Source: an uncultured Verrucomicrobia subdivision 3 bacterium (GTDB taxonomy: Bacteria > Verrucomicrobiota > Verrucomicrobiia > Limisphaerales > UBA11358). Taken from it: 46,244 nt of DNA. Of the stretch, positions 24,968-33,632 are shown in pieces. The stretch covers positions 1 through 46,244 of the forward strand of contig CAISYZ010000104.1 of the NCBI GenBank assembly GCA_903889895.1, written 5' to 3'. How positions within the stretch are numbered: the stretch's first letter is position 1; each line of letters opens with the position of its first letter. The notes beneath the pieces were generated by a model that was not told the origin of the DNA, made no database searches, and saw only the letters and a list, made by a program, of their open reading frames with translations. Made by a program: the position numbers and the translations under genes.

Positions 24968-25945
24968 ATGCGGGCCATTTTGCTTTTTCTTATCGCAGCG
25001 CTCGGGTGTTCGGCGAATCTTTTTGCCGGCGAACCGTTCACGCCGCTTGCGCTTTCCGGGCAGACATTCATCCACGACCCCTCCACCATCGTCCACGATG
25101 GCAGCAGATATTATGTCTTCGGCACCGGGCCGGGCATCCGCATCAAAGCCTCGCCGGATTTGACCAATTGGGAAAACGCCGGCAGTGTCTTTCGCCACCC
25201 GCCTGACTGGACGCTGAACGTCTCGCCCGATTTCTGGGGCTACATCTGGGCGCCGGACATCATCCAAGTGAACGGGAAATTTTTCCTATATTATTCCGTC
25301 TCGGCGTGGGGCAAGCAGACTTCCGCCATCGGCCTCGTGAGCAACGTCACACTGGATTCAACTTCGACAAATTATCTTTGGCGCGATGCCGGCCCGGTCA
25401 TCGCCTCCACCAAGGGCAGCGCGTTCAATACCATTGACCCCAGCGCATTTCTCGACCGCGACGGCCGGCTCTGGCTAGCTTTCGGTTCCTACTGGCAGGG
25501 TATTTTTCTCACCGAATTAAATCCGGCGACCGGCCAGCGGCTCGCCACGAATTCCCCGCTGTTCCAGCTCGCGTGGAACCACAGCATCGAAGCCGCCTGC
25601 CTGACGCGGCATGACCACTTCTATTACCTCTTCGTCAACTGGGGCGAATGTTGCCAGGGCATCAACAGCACCTACGAAGTCCGCGTGGGCCGAGCGGGAA
25701 AAATCACCGGCCCGTATCGCGACCGCACCGGCAAAGATCTCGCCGAGGGCGGCGGCACGCCCTTCCTCGCGAGCCGCGGCCGTTTCATCGGCCCCGGCCA
25801 CATCGGCATCGTGGCTGACGGCACCACCAACGGCCCGACGCGGTTCAGCTATCATTATTATGATGGTGCCACGCAGGGCCGCTCGCGGCTGGCTGTGGGG
25901 AAAATTGATTGGAGCGGCGGCTGGCCAGAACCCACCGCCAACTGA
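24968..25945 (+). CDS. Secreted glycoside hydrolase family 43 protein, arabinan endo-1,5-alpha-L-arabinanase type
   Basis: 325 residues. A signal peptide (MRAILLFLIAALGCSANLFA) precedes a five-bladed beta-propeller. GH43 features are the general base Asp in FIHDPSTIVHDGSRYYVFG (about 37), WAPDIIQVNGKFFLYYSVS, the pKa-modulating Asp in NTIDPSAFLDRDGRLWLAFG, and the general-acid Glu in SIEAACLTRHDHFYYLF, followed by WGECCQGINSTYEV and GPGHIG, which point to the arabinanase branch. It would cut arabinan in the periplasm or outside, which fits with the arabinose isomerase-like gene about 13 kb away. Ends a little short after GKIDWSGGWP, as is usual for single-domain members. Confidence 0.88.
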   Translation: MRAILLFLIAALGCSANLFAGEPFTPLALSGQTFIHDPSTIVHDGSRYYVFGTGPGIRIKASPDLTNWENAGSVFRHPPDWTLNVSPDFWGYIWAPDIIQVNGKFFLYYSVSAWGKQTSAIGLVSNVTLDSTSTNYLWRDAGPVIASTKGSAFNTIDPSAFLDRDGRLWLAFGSYWQGIFLTELNPATGQRLATNSPLFQLAWNHSIEAACLTRHDHFYYLFVNWGECCQGINSTYEVRVGRAGKITGPYRDRTGKDLAEGGGTPFLASRGRFIGPGHIGIVADGTTNGPTRFSYHYYDGATQGRSRLAVGKIDWSGGWPEPTAN

Positions 25946-25996
25946 ACTGAAAATATTTTCTCTTTCCAGTGGCGGGTGATTTAATAAATTTTTCCC

Positions 25997-26719
25997 ATGA
26001 CCCGCGTTCTCAACGCCGGACTGGATTTGCTGTATCCCCCGCTCTGCCAGCTTTGCCAGCAGCACCGCGCCGAGCCGAGTGAAGGACTGGTCTGCAGCGA
26101 ATGCTGGTCGCAGGTGCGCTTCCTCCGGCCGCCATTCTGCGAGCGCTGCGGACTGCCGTTCGCCGGGGAAATCTCCATGAACTTCGTTTGCAGCAATTGT
26201 CACGATGTAAGGCTGCACTTCGCCCACGCGCGCTCGGCAGTCGTCGCCAAAACCGTCGTGCTGGAAGCCATCCACCGCTATAAATATTCCGGCGCACGTT
26301 GGTTTGAACCGTTTCTGGCTGATTTGCTGGTGCGCGAGGCCGCGCCGGCGTTGCGCTCCGAGCGATGGGATTTTCTGGTGCCGGTGCCGCTGCATCCGGT
26401 GAAGCTGCGGGAGCGGGAGTTCAACCAAGCGGAGCAACTGGCCTTTCATTTGGGCCGCGCCACGGGCATTCCCTTAAACCCCAAAATCCTCCAACGCCGC
26501 CGTGCCACCGCCACGCAGACGTTGCTGTCGCGGACGGAACGCGCGGCGAACATGCACCTCGCCTTTGCCGTGAAACCGGGCGCTTCGCTGGCGGAAAAGC
26601 GGCTGGTGCTGGTGGACGACGTGTTCACCACCGGCGCGACGACGAATGCCTGCGCGGCGGCGTTGCGGGCGGCGGGCGCGGCGGAGGTGGTTGTCTGGAC
26701 AGTTGCGCGCGGACTGTGA
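25997..26719 (+). CDS. comF: ComF family phosphoribosyltransferase-like protein
   Basis: 240 residues. An N-terminal zinc ribbon (CQLCQQH, CSECW, CERCGLPF, CSNCH) is followed by the linker HRYKYSGARW, VPVPLHPVKLREREFNQAEQL and the PRPP-binding motif LVLVDDVFTTGATTNACAAAL. This is the standard ComF/GntX plan; the family takes part in DNA uptake in competent bacteria, but many carriers are not known to be competent. No other competence gene is visible here. It precedes accD by 21 bp and is probably co-transcribed with it. Confidence 0.92.
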   Translation: MTRVLNAGLDLLYPPLCQLCQQHRAEPSEGLVCSECWSQVRFLRPPFCERCGLPFAGEISMNFVCSNCHDVRLHFAHARSAVVAKTVVLEAIHRYKYSGARWFEPFLADLLVREAAPALRSERWDFLVPVPLHPVKLREREFNQAEQLAFHLGRATGIPLNPKILQRRRATATQTLLSRTERAANMHLAFAVKPGASLAEKRLVLVDDVFTTGATTNACAAALRAAGAAEVVVWTVARGL

Positions 26720-26740
26720 ATTTATTAGTATCAGGCGTTC

Positions 26741-27682
26741 ATGGATACCACTTCATTCCTGAAGAAGACTATCGACGGCGTCACCACGGTGGAACCGGCC
26801 CTGACGCCGCCGCCGTCGGATTCGCCGCTGAAATCTTTTGCCAAAAAACCGAAGCTCGGCGCCAGCAAAACCAAGAAGAAGGAGATTCCCGAGGGTTTGT
26901 GGACCAAATGCCCTTCCTGCGCGGCGATGATTTTCGACAAGAAACTGGACGAGAACCTGCAAATCTGCCCGAAGTGCGAGCATCATTTTCCCATCGGCTC
27001 ACGTGAACGGATCCACTCGCTCGTCGAGACCTGCTCGTTCGAGGAGATGGACGCGGACATGACCAGCGTGGACGTGCTGAAGTTTGCCAGCTACAAGAGC
27101 AAGCTCGACCGCGACCGCAAGGCGACGATGCTCAAGGACGCCGTCGTGACGGGCATCGGCAAAATCGGCGACCACAAGGTCGCGCTCGGGGTGATGGATT
27201 TCCGGTTCATGGGCGGCTCAATGGGCTCGGTTGTCGGCGAGAAACTCACCCGCCTCATCGAACGCGGCACGGAAGGCCATTGGCCGGTCATCATCATTTC
27301 CACCAGCGGCGGCGCACGCATGCAGGAAGGCGTGTTCAGCTTGATGCAGATGGCGAAAACCTCCGCCGCGCTGGCGCTGCACGGTCAGGCGCGTTTGCCT
27401 TACATCAGCTACCTCACCAACAACAGCTACGGCGGCGTGATGGCCAGCTACGCGGCCTTGGGCGATTTGAACATCGCCGAGCCATGCGCGATGATCGGCT
27501 TTGCCGGCCCGCGCGTCATCAAGGACACGACGCACTCGGATTTGCCGCCGGGATTCCAGACCGCAGAATTCTTGCTGGAGCACGGCTTGATTGACGCCAT
27601 CGTGCCGCGCAAACAAGCCAAGGAGAAGCTCATCAACCTCCTGGATTACTTTGCCGCCGGCAAAAAGAATCAGCACGCGTGA
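26741..27682 (+). CDS. accD: Acetyl-CoA carboxylase carboxyltransferase subunit beta
   Basis: 313 residues. The zinc domain reads [14 protein letters not shown] then ICPKCEHHF (four Cys), and the crotonase-like carboxyltransferase core has [52 protein letters not shown] and [11 protein letters not shown]. With AccA, AccB and AccC (not in the window) it makes malonyl-CoA for fatty-acid synthesis. A 45-residue Lys/Pro-rich N-terminal extension (to [10 protein letters not shown]) precedes the zinc domain. A canonical terminator follows. Confidence 0.97.
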   Translation: MDTTSFLKKTIDGVTTVEPALTPPPSDSPLKSFAKKPKLGASKTKKKEIPEGLWTKCPSCAAMIFDKKLDENLQICPKCEHHFPIGSRERIHSLVETCSFEEMDADMTSVDVLKFASYKSKLDRDRKATMLKDAVVTGIGKIGDHKVALGVMDFRFMGGSMGSVVGEKLTRLIERGTEGHWPVIIISTSGGARMQEGVFSLMQMAKTSAALALHGQARLPYISYLTNNSYGGVMASYAALGDLNIAEPCAMIGFAGPRVIKDTTHSDLPPGFQTAEFLLEHGLIDAIVPRKQAKEKLINLLDYFAAGKKNQHA

Positions 27683-27702
27683 CGCAATCGTTTTTCCCAA
27701 GC

Positions 27703-27738
27703 GCCGCTGTCTTACGATTGACAGCGGCTTTTTATTTT
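27703..27738 (+). terminator. Rho-independent terminator after accD
   Basis: GCCGCTGTC (27703-27711) pairs perfectly with GACAGCGGC (27720-27728) around an 8-base loop, and TTTTTTATTTT follows directly. It ends the comF-accD transcript before acs. Confidence 0.93.
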
Positions 27739-27773
27739 CCGAAATTCAGCGATTCAATAATCCAAACCATTAC

Positions 27774-29744
27774 ATGAGCCAGACCATTTCCACCGAATCT
27801 CTCTCGCAGGAAAGCCGCACGTTCCCGCCGTCGCCCGAGGTTGTCAAACACGCGCTGCTGAATCAGAAGGAGTTTGATGCGCTTTATGAGCGCTCCATCC
27901 GGGAACCGGAAAAGTTCTGGCTGGAACAGGCGCAGTCGCTCGAGTGGTTCAAGCCGCCGACCGTGGCAGGCAAACACACTTGGGACACCGACGCGCGGAA
28001 AATTGAGCATACCTTTTTCGAGGACGGCCAACTCAATGTCACCGTCAACTGTCTTGACCGGCATCTGGCCAAGCGTGGCCACCAGACCGCCATCATCTGG
28101 CAGGGCGAACCGGAAGCGGAAGTGAAGCACATCACTTACGCGCAGTTGCACGCGGACGTGTGCAAGTTCGCCAACGTCCTGAAATCCCTCGGCATCAAGA
28201 AGGGCGACCGCGTGGCGATCTACATGCCGATGATTCCCGAAGCCGCCGTCGCGATGCTCGGCTGCGCGCGCATCGGCGCGATTCACTCCGTCGTGTTTGG
28301 TGGATTCAGTTCGGACTCGCTCGCGGGGCGCATCAACGATTCCGAATGCAAATTGCTCATCACGGCCAACGTTTCCCTGCGCGCGGGCAAACATATCCCG
28401 CTCAAGGAACTCGCTGACGCCGCGCTCAAACACACGCCGAGCATTGAGCACGTCATCGTCGTGAAGCGTAATGACGAGCCGAGCAATTTCGTTCCCGTCC
28501 GCGACCTGTGGTATCACGATTTGATGGCGAAGGCTTCCAATGTTTGCCCCGCCGAAAAGTTGAACGCCGAGGATTATCTCTTCATCCTTTACACCAGTGG
28601 CTCCACCGGCAAACCCAAGGGCGTCGTGCATAGCACGGCGGGCTATCTGCTCTGGTGCGCTTTGACGCACAAATACGTTTTCGACATCCACGAGGGCGAC
28701 GTTTACTTCTGCACCGCCGACATCGGCTGGGTCACCGGCCACAGTTACGTCGTTTACGGCCCGCTTTGCAACGGCGGCACGACGCTGATGTTCGAAGGCG
28801 TTCCCACTTTCCCCGACGCCGGGCGCTTCTGGCAAATCGTCGAGAAGTTCAAGGTGAATTCTTTCTACACCGCCCCCACCGCCATCCGGGCATTGATCCG
28901 GCTCGGTGATGAATGGCCGGCCAAATATAATCTCTCTTCGCTCCGCGTCTTGGGCACCGTCGGCGAGCCGATCAATCCCGAAGCGTGGATGTGGTATCAC
29001 AAACACATCGGCGGCGGACGCTGTCCCATCGTGGACACTTGGTGGCAGACCGAGACCGGTGGCCATCTCATCACCGCCCTGCCCGGCGTCAACACCTTGA
29101 AACCCGGCAGCGCGAGCAAACCTTTCTTCGGCGTGGAACCGGTGGTCCTGCGCGACGACAGCACTGAATGCCGCGCGAACGAAGGTGGCAAACTCTGCAT
29201 CAAGCAACCGTGGCCCGGCATCATGCGCACCACCTGGGGCGATCATCATCGCTTCATCAACACTTACTTTGCCACTTACAAGAATATGTATTTCACCGGC
29301 GACGGCTGCCGCGTGGATGCCGACGGCGATTATTGGCTGCTCGGCCGCGTGGATGATGTCGTCAACGTTTCCGGTCACCGCATCGGCACCGCCGAAGTGG
29401 AGAGCGCGCTGGTTAGCCATCCGCAAGTCGCCGAGGCGGCCGTCGCGCCGATGCCGCATGACATCAAAGGCCAGGCGCTCTATGCGTTTGTGACGTTGAA
29501 AGACGGCGTGGCCGAAAGTGAAGACTTGAAAAAAGATATCGCCTTGCACGTCCGCAAGGAGATTGGCGCCATCGCCGTGCCGGACAAAATCCAGTTCGCG
29601 CCGGGTTTGCCCAAGACGCGCTCCGGCAAAATCATGCGCCGCATCCTGCGCAAGATTGCCGAGAACCAGACCGAACAGATTGGCGACATCACCACCCTCG
29701 CCGACCCCGGCGTGGTGGATGCGCTGGTCAAAGGCAAGCAGTGA
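27774..29744 (+). CDS. acs: Acetyl-CoA synthetase
   Basis: 656 residues, full length for Acs. It activates acetate with ATP to acetyl-AMP and then acetyl-CoA. Motifs: [20 protein letters not shown], the AMP-binding core [46 protein letters not shown], and the C-terminal regulatory lysine in [15 protein letters not shown], a known acetylation target. The start [10 protein letters not shown] (27774) was chosen because the frame upstream overlaps the accD terminator. The N-terminal NPDxFW-type motif is varied ([11 protein letters not shown]). No co-transcribed partner is visible; a strong terminator follows. Confidence 0.97.
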   Translation: MSQTISTESLSQESRTFPPSPEVVKHALLNQKEFDALYERSIREPEKFWLEQAQSLEWFKPPTVAGKHTWDTDARKIEHTFFEDGQLNVTVNCLDRHLAKRGHQTAIIWQGEPEAEVKHITYAQLHADVCKFANVLKSLGIKKGDRVAIYMPMIPEAAVAMLGCARIGAIHSVVFGGFSSDSLAGRINDSECKLLITANVSLRAGKHIPLKELADAALKHTPSIEHVIVVKRNDEPSNFVPVRDLWYHDLMAKASNVCPAEKLNAEDYLFILYTSGSTGKPKGVVHSTAGYLLWCALTHKYVFDIHEGDVYFCTADIGWVTGHSYVVYGPLCNGGTTLMFEGVPTFPDAGRFWQIVEKFKVNSFYTAPTAIRALIRLGDEWPAKYNLSSLRVLGTVGEPINPEAWMWYHKHIGGGRCPIVDTWWQTETGGHLITALPGVNTLKPGSASKPFFGVEPVVLRDDSTECRANEGGKLCIKQPWPGIMRTTWGDHHRFINTYFATYKNMYFTGDGCRVDADGDYWLLGRVDDVVNVSGHRIGTAEVESALVSHPQVAEAAVAPMPHDIKGQALYAFVTLKDGVAESEDLKKDIALHVRKEIGAIAVPDKIQFAPGLPKTRSGKIMRRILRKIAENQTEQIGDITTLADPGVVDALVKGKQ

Positions 29745-29820
29745 TGGGCACTGACCGGAAGGGTTGAATTGGTTTAGCGGCGCGGCCAAACTTTAAACGT
29801 CCGCGATATTTTGCAAAACC

Positions 29821-29851
29821 AAGGGCCGGTGGCAAATTGCCACCGGCCCTT
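29821..29851. terminator. Perfect 15-bp palindrome, bidirectional terminator between acs and the convergent fibronectin gene
   Basis: AAGGGCCGGTGGCAA and TTGCCACCGGCCCTT flank a single central A. It lies 76 bases after the acs stop and 22 bases from the stop of the convergent minus-strand gene, so it can end both transcripts. The flanking T/A runs are short. Confidence 0.85.
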
Positions 29852-29872
29852 GCTCGTTTACCGGACCAGCAT

Positions 29873-30598
29873 TTATGGCACGGTGATATAGGCGGGATCG
29901 CTCCACGCGCCTTTGCCGGTTTTCTTGCCGCCGACCGCGCGGGCCCGCACCCAGATTTTGCTGCCGCTCGTCAGGCCGGTGAACGTCGTCCGGCTGCCGG
30001 AGGAAGTGTCCAGATGCTGCCACGTATCCGGTTTCGTCGGGTCGGTGGTGTATTCATACTCGTAGCCTTGCGCGCCCGTCGTGGGCTTGAGGGAACTTTT
30101 CACCTCACCCGCGTTTTTGCCCGCCACGAGTTTGAGATCCATCACTTGGGCCGGCGCGATGGTCGGGCCGGGCGACGCTTTCATCTCCACGGGCAGGAGA
30201 TTGATTTTGGTTTCATCGCCGCCGGAGGTTTTTTGGATGTAAGCGGCTTCCAAAACCAACAGGTCATCCAGTTCACCTTCGAGCACGGCGAGTTCGCTGG
30301 TTTTGGTATCCAGCACGGTTTGCGCGGCGGTCACTTCGCCACGTTTGGCGGTGATGGCGGTGACCTTGGCCGTCAGCGTGGCCGGCGGCGGGTCGGGGCT
30401 GGCATACGTGGCGACGTTGGTGGTCAACGCGGCGGCCAGGTCGGTGGTGTAATCCAGCTTCTGGTCGAGCGTCTTCTCCTCGAGTTTCAACACAACTTTT
30501 TTCATGGGCATCCTTGGTTGCGACGGCCCGCTCCCGCCCGAATCGTAGAATGACAACGGGTCATCGTAATAAACCGGGGGATTGGAATCATAATTCAT
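29873..30598 (-). CDS. Fibronectin type III domain protein, lineage-type hypothetical
   Basis: 241 residues without a signal peptide. The N-terminus is disordered (MNYDSNPPVYYDDPLSFYDS). A helical part follows, with LTAKVTAITAKRGEVTAAQT and a conserved-looking EAAYIQKTSGGDETKI, then a fibronectin III fold from about 150: QVMDLKLVAGKNAGEVKSSL, GAQGYEYEYTTDPTKPDTWQ, TFTGLTSGSKIWVRARAVG and GAWSDPAYITVP. I recall similar small proteins from Verrucomicrobia, of unknown function. The start at 30598 was preferred to an ATG 30 bases up because the peptide MNYDSN is a cleaner beginning; both are possible. It is divergent from the gene at 31245, with the second 21-bp array between them. Confidence 0.8.
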   Translation of the reverse strand: MNYDSNPPVYYDDPLSFYDSGGSGPSQPRMPMKKVVLKLEEKTLDQKLDYTTDLAAALTTNVATYASPDPPPATLTAKVTAITAKRGEVTAAQTVLDTKTSELAVLEGELDDLLVLEAAYIQKTSGGDETKINLLPVEMKASPGPTIAPAQVMDLKLVAGKNAGEVKSSLKPTTGAQGYEYEYTTDPTKPDTWQHLDTSSGSRTTFTGLTSGSKIWVRARAVGGKKTGKGAWSDPAYITVP

Positions 30599-30799
30599 AG
30601 CCGTCTGTTTTCTGTTCCAGCATGCCACAGCCGCTGCGCCTGCCTATTGCTCAAATGACCAAAAATTGCAATCGGCTTTTCGCCCGGTCCCCGCGATCAT
30701 CCCCTGCCCCTGCGCACTGGCCTTGGCTGCCGGTTTTCAGTTCCATCTTCTCACAGCCAGCGCCGGCAACTACGATAATTTTGAGCTAAATTTATCGCA

Positions 30800-31156
30800 G
30801 TTAGCTTGCGCGCCGCCCGCCATAATCCAACGCGGGCGCGGAATATTCTTTGGCGGCAAAAGGGTATGCTTTCCGACCCGCCCGCAAACCTTGCCCGACC
30901 GGGAAGTAACTTGTCCGGCGCGGGAAGTTTACCATTTCCGAAAAAAGGTAAACTTCCTGCGCCAAACACTAAACTTGCCGGCTGAATTGGTATCCTTCCC
31001 CGCCCGGTCAGGCTACTTCCGGAGCGGGACACTAAACCTACTTTGGAAAATGGTAAACCTCGCGGACGGAATCCTAAACCTTTTCACGCGGGAGGATTGC
31101 TGCTGGCGGGGAAAGGATTGGCTGGCGAAGTGAAAGGTTTACCTTCCACCCGCCGC
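30800..31156. repeat. Second 21-bp-period array, TAAACYT core, 17 degenerate units
   Basis: This occupies most of the 646-bp gap between two divergent genes. Units start every 21 bp from 30800 to 31136. In 11 of 17 units positions 3-4 are TA, and most read NNTAAACTT or NNTAAACCT over the first nine bases (for example 30947 GGTAAACTT, 30968 ACTAAACTT, 31031 ACTAAACCT, 31052 GGTAAACCT, 31073 CCTAAACCT). The following 12 bases are GC-rich (typically CCGGCGCGGGA). Some units have the core inverted (30926 AGTTTACC, 31136 GGTTTACCT). The result is an AT/GC alternation in step with two helical turns. No reading frame here resembles a known protein. Confidence 0.85.
30923..30957. repeat. Inverted repeat within the second array
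   Basis: GGAAGTTTACC (30923-30933) and GGTAAACTTCC (30947-30957) are perfect 11-bp reverse complements separated by 13 bases, formed by two adjacent array units in opposite orientation. It may be a dimeric binding site or hairpin. Confidence 0.8.
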
Positions 31157-31244
31157 CTAAGCCCCGGCGGCAGGGACAAAATATTTCGCAACATTCCCAA
31201 TTTAGCACTATTCCGCTGGCGTCAGTTGGGTTAAAACTTTTCGT

Positions 31245-32009
31245 ATGAATCCGCCCACTCCGGAAACTGAAATCGCCGTCTTGAAACAGGAAGTCGCCCG
31301 GCTCCGCCAGCAGATGAACGAACTGCGCCAGTTCATCCAATACCAACCACCGGGCGAAGGCGACGACGGTCAGCCGCAGGCCGCCTATCTGGCCATCCAG
31401 TGCACATTCCTATCGCTGGTGCATCCCGATGATGCCAGCCGCACGAAGGCCTATTTCAATGCCACCTCCGAGGGCGCGTATCTGTCGCTCCTGGACAAGG
31501 AGGAAAAAGTTTGCCTGTGCCTGAACGTGGACAAGGAGGACACGGAATTCAGCCTGCGCGGGAAAGACCGCAACACCAAAGCCAGCGTGCGGCTGGAGCA
31601 AGGCGAACCGCAGCTCAACCTGTTCGGGCCGGACAACAAGGTGGGCGTGCAGCTCCGCGTGGATGGGGCGGAAGGCCGCGGCGTGGTGGGCGTGTGCGAG
31701 GCAGGCAAGCCGCGCGCCGGCATGAAAGCCACCGCCATCGGCGGCGCCATCAGCGCCGTGCATGACGATGGCCTGACCCGCATCACCATGGTCGGCACCG
31801 AGACGCACGGCGAGTTGCTGGCGGTCACTCCCGACATGACCACCGGTGTCAAGCTGGCCGGGAACGGCCAGGATGGCGGTTACATCACCGTCAACAACGC
31901 CCGCGGCCAAGCCGGTGTCATCCTGTCGAACATCCCCAACGGGGGCGCCGTCATCATCAACGACAAACAGGGCAATATCATTGCCTCGCTGCCAAGCCTG
32001 CCGGAATAA
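31245..32009 (+). CDS. Hypothetical protein: coiled-coil plus beta-repeat region
   Basis: 254 residues with no signal peptide. Residues 6-33 (ETEIAVLKQEVARLRQQMNE) form a short coiled coil. From about 45 a series of similar beta-strand units runs to the end, each about 25 residues with Gly-Asp or Asn-Gly turns: AYLSLLDKEEKVCLCLNVD, SVRLEQGEPQLNLFGPDNK, VGVQLRVDGAEGRGVVGVCE, GGYITVNNARGQAGVILSN and GAVIINDKQGNIIASLPSLP. This looks like a trimerising stalk followed by a beta-helix or beta-prism, similar in design to fibre or tail proteins, but I do not recognise the family. It begins about 90 bp after the second 21-bp array, which may hold its control region. Confidence 0.75.
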   Translation: MNPPTPETEIAVLKQEVARLRQQMNELRQFIQYQPPGEGDDGQPQAAYLAIQCTFLSLVHPDDASRTKAYFNATSEGAYLSLLDKEEKVCLCLNVDKEDTEFSLRGKDRNTKASVRLEQGEPQLNLFGPDNKVGVQLRVDGAEGRGVVGVCEAGKPRAGMKATAIGGAISAVHDDGLTRITMVGTETHGELLAVTPDMTTGVKLAGNGQDGGYITVNNARGQAGVILSNIPNGGAVIINDKQGNIIASLPSLPE

Positions 32010-32141
32010 ACCGGCTCACGATGGGATTGACCCGCCGCCGGGCAGGTGGGAGGGAGCATGGTTTAAATCTGAATAACCGGTGGAAAAGAATTTAAATCTT
32101 TGGCTTGAAGGATACGGCCCAACAGAGATGATTCTCGCTTC

Positions 32142-33629
32142 ATGATTGATTCCGTTTCCGACCCGCTGCACGGCGGCACTGACGCCGGTGCCGGCGCTGA
32201 TTTAAAAAAATCGCGCCGCCCGAAAGGCGACCGCCGCGCGTCCGCCGCCCCCACCCTCGACCGGTTGCCGCCCCACTCCACCGAGGCGGAGATGGGCGTG
32301 CTCGGCTGCGCACTGTTGGAGCCGAACCAGTGCATTGGCGAGTGCATCGAGAAACTCAAGGACGACGGCAAATCAGCCTTCTACGATCTGCGGCACCAAA
32401 CCATCTACGAGACGCTGGCCGAGATGTTCAACGCGCGGGTGGCGATTGACCTCATCACGGTGCAGCAGAATCTGAAGGACCGCCAGTTGCTGGAACAGAT
32501 TGGCGGCATCGCCTACCTCTCGCAATTGCAGGACGCGGTGCCGAGTGCCGCGAACCTCTCCTACTATCTCGAAATCGTCCGCGAGAAATACCTGCTGCGA
32601 AAACTCATCGCCACCTGCTCCGGCGTGGTCGGGAAGGTTTATGATTATGAAGGCGAGGTCGAAGCGCTGCTCGACGAAGTGGAGAAGGAAATTTTGCGCG
32701 TAAACGAATCCCGCGTGCAGAACGGCATCCAGCCGGTCGGCACGCTGGTGCATGAAGCCATCGCGACGATTGAAAATTATTTCGGCCGCAACGGCCAGAT
32801 CGGCGGGCTGGCGACAGGTTTCCCGGATTTGGATAAGATGACCGACGGCCTGCACGGCGGTGAGATGATTATCATCGCGGCCCGCCCTTCGATGGGCAAA
32901 ACTTCTTTGGCGATGAACATCGCCGAGCACGTGGCGGTGGAGATGAAGCTGCCGGTCGGGGTGTTCAGCCTGGAAATGAGCGCGCAGTCGCTCATCCTGC
33001 GCATGATGTGTTCATTGGCGCGGGTGAATCTGCGGAGCATCCGCGAGGGCTTCATGAGCGAAGCGGACTTTCCCAAGCTGACCAACGCGGCGGGGCGGCT
33101 GACGGCGTCGAAGTTGTTCATTGACGACTCGGCCGGGCTTTCGATTTTGCAACTGCGGGCGCGGGCGCGGCGGATGCACCAGCAGCACGGTATCAAGCTG
33201 TTTGTCATTGACTATTTGCAGCTTCTAAACTCTACTGCGCGGCGAGCGCAAGAGAATCGTCAGCAAGAAATTGCCGACATTTCCAGCGGCATCAAAGCCC
33301 TGGCCAAAGAGCTCAACGTGCCCATCATCGTGCTGGCGCAGTTGAACCGGGAAATCGAGAAGGACAAGAACCGGAAACCCCGGATGAGCGACTTGCGCGA
33401 GTCGGGATCGATTGAACAGGATGCGGACCTGGTGGGTCTGCTGTTCAAACCGGATTCAGAAGATGATGAAGCCGCCGCGGTGGAAAGCGACGGCGTTCCG
33501 GTAAGTCTGGTGATTGCCAAGCAGCGCAACGGCCCGACGGGCGATGTGCACATGACGTTCCTGAAACCATACACAAGATTTGAAAGCGCAGCAAAATTTA
33601 GCGACGAAGACGCGGCCGGCGGCCAATAA
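32142..33629 (+). CDS. dnaB: Replicative DNA helicase DnaB
   Basis: 495 residues. After a basic, Pro/Ala-rich leader of about 40 residues comes the N-terminal domain (LPPHSTEAEMGVLGCALLEP) and the RecA-like motor, with Walker A AARPSMGKTSLAMNIA at about 250, FSLEMSAQSLILRMM, Walker B LFVIDYLQLLNS, LAQLNREIEKDKNRKPRMSD and the arginine-finger region LRESGSIEQDADLVGLLF. It unwinds DNA ahead of the fork. The leader is longer than usual and includes KKSRRPKGDRR. bamA follows after 3 bases. Confidence 0.96.
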   Translation: MIDSVSDPLHGGTDAGAGADLKKSRRPKGDRRASAAPTLDRLPPHSTEAEMGVLGCALLEPNQCIGECIEKLKDDGKSAFYDLRHQTIYETLAEMFNARVAIDLITVQQNLKDRQLLEQIGGIAYLSQLQDAVPSAANLSYYLEIVREKYLLRKLIATCSGVVGKVYDYEGEVEALLDEVEKEILRVNESRVQNGIQPVGTLVHEAIATIENYFGRNGQIGGLATGFPDLDKMTDGLHGGEMIIIAARPSMGKTSLAMNIAEHVAVEMKLPVGVFSLEMSAQSLILRMMCSLARVNLRSIREGFMSEADFPKLTNAAGRLTASKLFIDDSAGLSILQLRARARRMHQQHGIKLFVIDYLQLLNSTARRAQENRQQEIADISSGIKALAKELNVPIIVLAQLNREIEKDKNRKPRMSDLRESGSIEQDADLVGLLFKPDSEDDEAAAVESDGVPVSLVIAKQRNGPTGDVHMTFLKPYTRFESAAKFSDEDAAGGQ

Positions 33630-33632
33630 ATC

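Noticed and set aside
27732..29789. Open frame of about 685 codons antisense to acs
   Set aside because: Acs is complete with all motifs on the plus strand; the opposite frame is a GC-driven shadow.
30666..31133. 155-codon open frame through the second array
   Set aside because: Its regular heptads follow directly from the 21-bp DNA repeat; there is no ribosome site, and the part before the array has no family character.
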